DNA from: Chthoniobacterales bacterium
GTDB lineage: Bacteria; Verrucomicrobiota; Verrucomicrobiia; Chthoniobacterales; UBA10450
Direction: 5' to 3'
DNA: 9,718 nucleotides
NCBI GenBank assembly: GCA_025980625.1
Contig: JAICXG010000099.1
Span: 1-9,718 of the forward strand
Position 1 is the stretch's first letter, and every line of letters starts with the position of its first letter. Of the stretch, positions 5,728 to 9,718 are shown piece by piece. Position numbers and translations under genes: made by a program. Under the pieces are notes generated by a model. The model ran no database searches. It saw nothing but the letters and a program-made list of their open reading frames with translations, and was not told the origin of the DNA.

Positions 5728-7707
5728 TCAGCTTCGCGGGCGCGTCCGAGCGGGTCGCGCGCGGCGGCGCGTGACGTGATACATCGGGTAAATCCCGTAG
5801 CCTTTCGCCATCGGCACCTGGCCTGCGTATTCAAAAGAAAAATCGGTCACTCGCTGTGCGGCAGCGAGGGCGGCGAACGCTTCGCTCGCATAGACCTGGC
5901 CCGGCGGCGCGATCGGCTCGATCCGCGCAGTGCGGCTGACATGCGCTCCGAAAAATTCGCGCACCCGCTTGATCGGCTCGAGGCAGCTGTAAACCGGGCC
6001 GGCGTGAACCGCGATGCGGAAATTGGACCACGCCGGCAAGCCGCGTTCCGCCCAATCGGTCCGGGTCACCATCTCACCGAGGTCGAGGGCGAAATTGCCC
6101 GCCGCCTCGACGCTGCGGAAAACGAGATAAATTCGGTCGCCCCAGGTGTTGCGGGTGATGATCTCGCGCTCCCATTGCCTAACGAGCCGGCCGACTTCGC
6201 CCATGAACTCAGTCACGAACACAGGCAACTCAGCTTCGCTGAGCCTGGTGAAGCCGACCGCGTCGGCGAACAGAATGGCGCGGATTTGCGCGGTGGATTT
6301 CTGGGCGGTGCGGCGACTCGTTAGGCGAGGTGCGCACTTTTTCGAGGGTCGGTTCCGGCCGTGCAGAGCGGAGAGATCAATCATCTCGATCGGAAGCCCA
6401 AGCTTGCGCCATCGCTCGATCGCGCTGGCTGTGCCGCCCGGACCATCCCCCGGCATCTGGTCCCAGACGGCGATCGCTGTCAGCTCGGTGTTCAGTTGTC
6501 CGGCGCGAATGCAGGCGAGGCCGAGAATCATCTGGTTGGTATAATCGTAGGTCACCCCGTCGAGCACGAGCCGCTCCCGCGACGCGATGATCACGCGGGT
6601 TGCTTTCTCGAGCACTCGCTTGAAGCGTCGCCGCCAGCCGACGCCATTCTCGCCGATCACGCTCGTCTCGATGAAATGCTCCGGCGCGCATGGCAAAACG
6701 ATGAAGATTTCGCCTCCGGCCGCGAGCACCGCCTCGAGGAAAAGGATGTCCGATCCGCACGCAGCCGAGGCGTAAGCGATCGCGGCGCCGAGTCGGGCGA
6801 TGCATTGCCGGATCAGCTCCGCAACTTTTTTCTCATCGCGCGCGGGGAAGCGCGGCGCGCTGCGCTTTGGCCGATCGATCATATGGCCGGCGAAGATGGC
6901 AATCGGCGGTACGCGCAGGTGTTTCTCGACGATTACCGGATCGGCGCGCCAGAAATCAAGGAGCAATCGCGCGTTGCGCCGGCTCGCCTGCAGATCGCCA
7001 AAACGACGGCCGGCGACGCGCGCGGCCTGCGCATACCAGTCGTTCGCCGCCGGCCAGTCGCGCGCGATGAGGGCCGCTTCGCCTAACGTCGCGAGCAGCC
7101 AATACCGATCGCCCGAAACGCGGCGCAGCTCGCGCAGACAGGCGGCCCGCACTTTGTTCGCGACTGCGAGCGCGCGAGTTTTTTCCCCGATGAGGAGCGC
7201 AGTCGTGGCGGCATTGATTCCGGTCCAGTAATCGCCATTCATCCGATGCGCCTGGGCGTAGGTCGCGGCCGCGCGACGAAGGAATTTCTTTCTTTCCCCC
7301 CGCCCGCGGGCATGCGCCGCGCGGTCTTTGTAGGTGCGGGCGAGCATGCCGAGCGTTTCGGTGTCGGCATGACCTTGCCTAACGAGCTCGGCCAGAATCG
7401 CGCTCGCTCGTTCGGAAGCGCCACTGCGGGCAAGCGCCAGACCCTGGAGCTGGCGCAGGCGCACATCGCCCGGAAATTCGACGAGGCCTTGCCTGACGAT
7501 GTCGTAGGCGAGGAGCGGCTCGCCCTGCTTCAGGATCTTTTCGCCGAGCAGGCGAAAAAGTTCGACTGGCCATTGCTCGCCGGCCGGTACCTGCGCGCGC
7601 CAGATCGCGATCAGGTCACCGGTCGCGAGCGGTTCTTCTCGGAGCCGCGCGATCGTCTCAGCGAAAGGCTTGGAAGCGATTTTCGGGCGCCGTCTCGGGC
7701 GGGTTAT
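5728..7707 (-). CDS. TPR-sensor / SLOG-like / class III nucleotide cyclase protein, apparent ATA start
   Basis: This is a 659-residue cytosolic protein with no membrane segment. Residues about 40-265 are helical TPR-like repeats containing YWTGINAATTALL (160-172). That is typical of the DUF4071/TPR-S sensor domains found in bacterial conflict proteins. Residues about 268-440 form an alpha/beta Rossmann-like region (IAIFAGHMIDRP, YASAACGSDILFLEA, GGEIFIVLPCA) resembling the SLOG superfamily; this assignment is tentative. Residues about 473-640 are a class III cyclase: FADAVGFTRL with metal Asp482, NTWGDRIYLVF with metal Asp524, and HVSRTARIEP with Arg595. The usual base-selecting Lys is Asn520 and the transition-state Asn is Ser591, so the substrate is uncertain. 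No ATG, GTG or TTG occurs in the first 81 codons of the coding-like frame. The best start is ATA 7707-7705, 6 nt after GGAGG and overlapping the upstream TAA. GTG 7464 would cut into the repeats. Confidence 0.85.
   Translation of the reverse strand: MTRPRRRPKIASKPFAETIARLREEPLATGDLIAIWRAQVPAGEQWPVELFRLLGEKILKQGEPLLAYDIVRQGLVEFPGDVRLRQLQGLALARSGASERASAILAELVRQGHADTETLGMLARTYKDRAAHARGRGERKKFLRRAAATYAQAHRMNGDYWTGINAATTALLIGEKTRALAVANKVRAACLRELRRVSGDRYWLLATLGEAALIARDWPAANDWYAQAARVAGRRFGDLQASRRNARLLLDFWRADPVIVEKHLRVPPIAIFAGHMIDRPKRSAPRFPARDEKKVAELIRQCIARLGAAIAYASAACGSDILFLEAVLAAGGEIFIVLPCAPEHFIETSVIGENGVGWRRRFKRVLEKATRVIIASRERLVLDGVTYDYTNQMILGLACIRAGQLNTELTAIAVWDQMPGDGPGGTASAIERWRKLGLPIEMIDLSALHGRNRPSKKCAPRLTSRRTAQKSTAQIRAILFADAVGFTRLSEAELPVFVTEFMGEVGRLVRQWEREIITRNTWGDRIYLVFRSVEAAGNFALDLGEMVTRTDWAERGLPAWSNFRIAVHAGPVYSCLEPIKRVREFFGAHVSRTARIEPIAPPGQVYASEAFAALAAAQRVTDFSFEYAGQVPMAKGYGIYPMYHVTRRRARPARTRPRS
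6177..6185 (-). repeat. Iterated 9-mer, exact copy in the cyclase gene
   Basis: It is read as TC GTT AGG C, giving Val-Arg within RLVRQW, with the uncommon AGG arginine codon. Confidence 0.85.
6318..6326 (+). repeat. Iterated 9-mer, exact copy in the cyclase gene, opposite orientation
   Basis: The cyclase strand reads GC CTA ACG A (Leu-Thr in APRLTSRR). This is a different frame from the copy at 6177. With it, this copy forms a 10-bp inverted repeat about 130 nt apart. Confidence 0.85.
7081..7089 (-). repeat. Iterated 9-mer, one-mismatch copy (ACGTTAGGC)
   Basis: It is read as ACG TTA GGC (Thr-Leu-Gly) in the cyclase TPR region. The 8-nt core CGTTAGGC is intact. Confidence 0.7.
7377..7385 (-). 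repeat. Iterated 9-mer, exact copy in the cyclase gene
   Basis: It is read as TC GTT AGG C in ELVRQGH of the TPR region, the same frame as the copy at 6177. Confidence 0.85.
7491..7499 (-). repeat. Iterated 9-mer, one-mismatch copy (TCGTCAGGC)
   Basis: It lies in DIVRQGL of the TPR region, paralogous to the ELVRQGH repeat at 7377, so shared peptide ancestry may explain it. Confidence 0.5.
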
Positions 7708-9080
7708 TGATCGCCTCCGTTGAGCGCATCGGAGACGCCTTGCAGGACGCCGCGGATGAAACGCTCGCCATTGGAGGGTTGCTGAACCGGTTCACCTTTG
7801 ATCGCCCGGCGCTCCGGTCGTCGGGTGGCGGCGATCTTCGCCGCGCGCACCCGGCGCAAGACCTCAAGGTTATGCTTCTCGATATCGGAAAATTCCTTCT
7901 CCGCCTCGTCAAAGGTCAAACCCTCCCGCGCTTGGTACCAGGAGAATTGCGAGAACGCCTTCTTCATTTTTGCGTCATCGATCTGCGCCCCGTGGCGGGC
8001 GAACATTTCGAAAATGGCGTACTTTACATCCGCCAGCTCCAGCTCATTCGCATCCGCGACCGTGATTTCCTGTTCGCGCGTGGCGGGAAATTTCTCGCCT
8101 TCCAGGTCCTGGCTCTGGTTCTGGTTCTGATCGTTAGGCGCGGCGGTTTCGCCGTTCTCCGCCGGCTGCGCATTGTCCGGCGCCGCCGCTTCCTGAGCGC
8201 CTGCCACCATTTCGTTAGGGGCGCCGCTCGTCGTCTCCTCCGGGGCGGCATTCTGGTTGTCGTTAGGCGGCCCTTCCGCGACTTCGGCTTCCGCCGGCTC
8301 GAGCTGCCTCGTGTTTACATTGTAAAAGCAGGTCCAGGCCACCGGCACTTCGGAGTTGTCTTTTGTCGGCACGGGCGCGATCGAGAGCGTGACCTTCTGC
8401 GAATCGGGTTCCCAGCCAGTGGCATCGATCGTGACGCGGCGCGCATCGAGATTGGGGTCCTGCTGGGTGTCGTTGAGATAAGCCTGCCAGATCATGTCGC
8501 GCAGCTCGCTCGCGCTGGTGCGCAATTCCTGCGGCACTTCGTATTTCAAAGGTGACGTGCTCAGTCGCTGGAAAAGCTGCACCCCGCTGTTCCCTTTGTC
8601 GCGGTTTTCGAGGATGATCCAGTCGTCGTTAGGCGAAACAACCACCCAGGCATTGCGCTTGTATTGCGCGAGGACGGTTTCGTTAGCCGGGTTCTTGACC
8701 TCCTGCAAAGTAATCTCGCGGATCCCCTGCTGGCGGTCGCGCAGATAACGCACGCGTAACTGACCGCTCGGGGTAAGCACCTGGCGTTCGAGGTGCATTC
8801 CGGGCTGGACGGCCGGCGGTTTGGGATGATGCGGCACGGCCGTCACCGGTTGGCTCGTGGCGACATTGCCGTTGGCCGGCGGCGCTGCGACCGGCGCCGA
8901 AACCACCGCCGCCGGCTGGACGGCTGCGGCGGGCTGAGCGGCCGCCTGCGTCGACGCGGCGGGCGGAATATTGCTCGCCGCTTTCGACCAGCGCGGCACC
9001 AGGATGAGGAGGATGACAATGTTCGCGACGGCGATGATCGCGACAACCACAACAGCGAGGGCAATCCAACGACGGTTCAT
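7704..9080 (-). CDS. Membrane-anchored YARHG-domain protein
   Basis: The 458-residue protein has one N-terminal membrane anchor (about 6-29; WIALAVVVVAIIAVANIVIL). An Ala/Pro-rich linker (about 35-90) and a beta-rich middle domain I do not recognise (about 95-250; LRVRYLRDRQQGIREITLQE ... VTIDATGWEPDSQKVTLSI) follow. Next comes an acidic Asn/Gln/Pro linker (about 255-335), then a YARHG domain at about 347-410. Its signature is KYAIFEMFARHGAQ, then FSWYQAREGLTFDEAE and DIEKHNLEVL. YARHG is regarded as an extracellular domain, so the bulk should face the periplasm. ATG 9080 has GGA 10 nt upstream; GTG 9086 is in frame but poorly placed. It is the first gene of the minus-strand unit, and its last bases overlap the cyclase start by 4 nt. 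Five iterated-motif copies (three exact, two with one mismatch) fall in it, all reading (P/A)N(D/E) in the same frame. Its partner or ligand is unknown. Confidence 0.85.
   Translation of the reverse strand: MNRRWIALAVVVVAIIAVANIVILLILVPRWSKAASNIPPAASTQAAAQPAAAVQPAAVVSAPVAAPPANGNVATSQPVTAVPHHPKPPAVQPGMHLERQVLTPSGQLRVRYLRDRQQGIREITLQEVKNPANETVLAQYKRNAWVVVSPNDDWIILENRDKGNSGVQLFQRLSTSPLKYEVPQELRTSASELRDMIWQAYLNDTQQDPNLDARRVTIDATGWEPDSQKVTLSIAPVPTKDNSEVPVAWTCFYNVNTRQLEPAEAEVAEGPPNDNQNAAPEETTSGAPNEMVAGAQEAAAPDNAQPAENGETAAPNDQNQNQSQDLEGEKFPATREQEITVADANELELADVKYAIFEMFARHGAQIDDAKMKKAFSQFSWYQAREGLTFDEAEKEFSDIEKHNLEVLRRVRAAKIAATRRPERRAIKGEPVQQPSNGERFIRGVLQGVSDALNGGDQ
7705..7722 (-). promoter_or_regulatory. 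Ribosome binding site and ATA start at a 4-nt gene overlap
   Basis: Read on the minus strand, the end of the YARHG gene is CAACGGAGGCGATCAATAA. GGAGG lies 6 nt before ATA (7707-7705), which is in frame with the cyclase gene. ATA shares bases with the YARHG stop TAA (7706-7704). A single A-to-G change would turn this into the common ATGA stop/start overlap with TGA as the stop. Confidence 0.55.
8131..8139 (+). repeat. Iterated 9-mer, exact copy in the YARHG gene linker
   Basis: The gene strand reads G CCT AAC GA, encoding Pro-Asn-Asp in the acidic linker. Confidence 0.85.
8212..8220 (+). repeat. Iterated 9-mer, one-mismatch copy (TCGTTAGGG)
   Basis: It encodes Pro-Asn-Glu in the same linker, 73 nt after the previous copy. 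Confidence 0.65.
8260..8268 (+). repeat. Iterated 9-mer, exact copy in the YARHG gene linker
   Basis: It encodes Pro-Asn-Asp near the start of the acidic linker. Confidence 0.85.
8626..8634 (+). repeat. Iterated 9-mer, exact copy in the YARHG gene middle domain
   Basis: It encodes Pro-Asn-Asp in VVSPNDDW, within the folded beta-rich region rather than a linker. Confidence 0.85.
8680..8688 (+). repeat. Iterated 9-mer, one-mismatch copy (TCGTTAGCC)
   Basis: It encodes Ala-Asn-Glu in NPANETV of the YARHG gene, 46 nt after the exact copy at 8626-8634. Confidence 0.6.
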
Positions 9081-9219
9081 GGGCACATTCCGACTGCCCG
9101 TGTTGGCATTGTCAATCCAAAAAAAAGCGCCATTCCAGACAAAGGTTGATGGGCACGCAGAATTTCCTTGTCATTGCATCGTTCCTCTGTTGCAGTCGCC
9201 GTAAATCGGAACCCACAAC
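9081..9219. promoter_or_regulatory. Divergent intergenic region with a consensus -35 box
   Basis: These 139 nt lie between divergent starts at 9080 (-) and 9220 (+). On the minus strand a perfect TTGACA (9115-9110) sits just downstream of a T8 run (9126-9119). At a 17-nt spacing the -10 position reads CGGAAT (3 of 6) and would place transcription start almost at the YARHG ATG. I see no good -10 for the plus strand. Both genes must be driven from here, but only the -35 is a strong match. Confidence 0.3.
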
Positions 9220-9718
9220 ATGAAAAAGATACTCTCTTTGCTGGTCGTGATTGCTTTGATCCCAAGCGCGTACGCAGATAAGAAAAAGAAACCACAACAG
9301 GCTAGTGGCGGCGGCGGTGGCGGTAGTGGTGCGCCCCACGTGCCCGGCCTCAGCGGCGGCGGCGCGCCACGCGGTCCTTCTGCTGGCGGTGCGCACATGC
9401 CCAGCATGTCACACGGCGCGGGGAGCAGCGCCGGACGCAGCATGAGCCAGTCGACGCATCGGCCAAGCGTGTCACAGCCGAGCAGCCATTCCGGAATGTC
9501 AGCGAATAATCCGATGAGTCACCATTCAACATCTTCCGCTGCCGGATCTGCGGCCAGCTCGCGACCCGCGAACATTTCGAACCCGCTGATGCGTCGCGGC
9601 GGACAGCAGGGAACGGCAACGGCGAGTAGCACCAATCCGTTGACTCATGGCAATCAGCAGGCGGGCAACAACGCGATGCAGAAAGGCGGGCAGAGCAGTA
9701 ATTCCATGCTGAAAGGCG
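9220..9718 (+). CDS. Secreted low-complexity Gly/Ser/His/Met/Asn-rich protein, 3' end outside window
   Basis: The 166 visible residues begin with a clear signal peptide (MKKILSLLVVIALIPSAYA, cleavage before DKKKK). A poly-Gly stretch of six follows, then a disordered sequence dominated by Ser, Gly, Ala, His, Asn, Gln and Met (for example MPSMSHGAGSS and SGMSANNPMSHHS). No folded domain is visible. The composition suggests an exported disordered protein. The scattered His and Met residues (HMPSMSH, MSHHS) could bind metal such as copper; that is speculation. ATG 9220 is chosen because the signal peptide starts there, with a weak GGA 8 nt upstream. It is divergent from the YARHG-cyclase-TIR unit and may share its control region. 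The frame stays open to the window end, so length and C-terminus are unknown. Confidence 0.78.
   Translation, partial: MKKILSLLVVIALIPSAYADKKKKPQQASGGGGGGSGAPHVPGLSGGGAPRGPSAGGAHMPSMSHGAGSSAGRSMSQSTHRPSVSQPSSHSGMSANNPMSHHSTSSAAGSAASSRPANISNPLMRRGGQQGTATASSTNPLTHGNQQAGNNAMQKGGQSSNSMLKG

Noticed and set aside
5652..5834. N-terminal extension of the TIR protein to 5834
   Set aside because: The extension overlaps the cyclase 3' end, is low-complexity and is unlike TIR proteins. The fold starts right at Met 5651.
6177..6326. GCCTAAC ... GTTAGGC pair 150 nt apart, matching integron attC end boxes (RYYYAAC / GTTRRRY)
   Set aside because: The pair lies inside the intact cyclase coding sequence. The interior shows no attC-like paired L boxes, and no integrase or cassette array is present. 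The boxes are two copies of the iterated 9-mer.
5509..7086. Plus-strand open frames of 130-270 residues opposite the cyclase gene
   Set aside because: The high GC content of the antisense strand leaves frames open by chance. The minus-strand protein has recognisable domains throughout.
7707..8555. 282-residue plus-strand frame opposite the YARHG gene
   Set aside because: The translation is Arg/Leu/Val-rich antisense text, while the minus strand encodes a membrane anchor and a YARHG signature.

Overview
The window looks like a bacterial chromosome segment from a GC-rich, Gram-negative organism. Recognisable genes are a peptidase T, an RRM protein followed by IF-1, a DUF2911 protein, and a class III nucleotide cyclase next to a TIR protein. 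This mix, together with several starts that have weak or no Shine-Dalgarno sequence, fits Verrucomicrobiota-type soil bacteria best. That assignment is an inference from protein style, with no marker gene behind it. I see no rRNA, tRNA, CRISPR array, insertion sequence or phage gene.

Layout. 1-725 (-) is the N-terminal two thirds of pepT, cut by the window edge. 1028-1591 (+) is a polytopic membrane protein. 1913-2732 (+) is an RNA-metabolism cluster: an RRM RNA-binding protein, a strong nested hairpin, infA (IF-1), then a zinc-ribbon protein 1 nt downstream. 3019-4083 (+) is a secreted DUF2911 protein with a helical-repeat tail, followed by a hairpin-rich stretch and a 38-residue membrane peptide at 4282-4398. 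4488-9080 (-) is a compact three-gene unit, given here in transcription order: a membrane-anchored YARHG protein (9080-7704); a TPR / Rossmann-like / class III cyclase protein (7707-5728) that overlaps it by 4 nt and appears to start at ATA; and a TIR-TM-periplasmic-domain protein (5651-4488). 9220-9718 (+) is the start of a divergent, secreted, Gly/Ser/His/Met-rich protein cut by the window end.

How the parts may work together. The minus-strand unit pairs a cytosolic sensor-like cyclase protein with a membrane-tethered TIR domain and a second single-pass membrane protein that has an extracytoplasmic C-terminus. It looks like a transmembrane signalling or conflict module, loosely comparable to cyclase-effector systems such as Pycsar, but without a visible cyclic-nucleotide-binding domain.

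The strongest unexplained signal is at the DNA level. The 9-mer TCGTTAGGC (reverse complement GCCTAACGA) occurs 10 times exactly between 2752 and 8634, plus four one-mismatch copies. It appears on both strands and in several reading frames, where fewer than 0.1 copies are expected by chance. Its density is comparable to that of DNA uptake sequences or other highly iterated genomic words.
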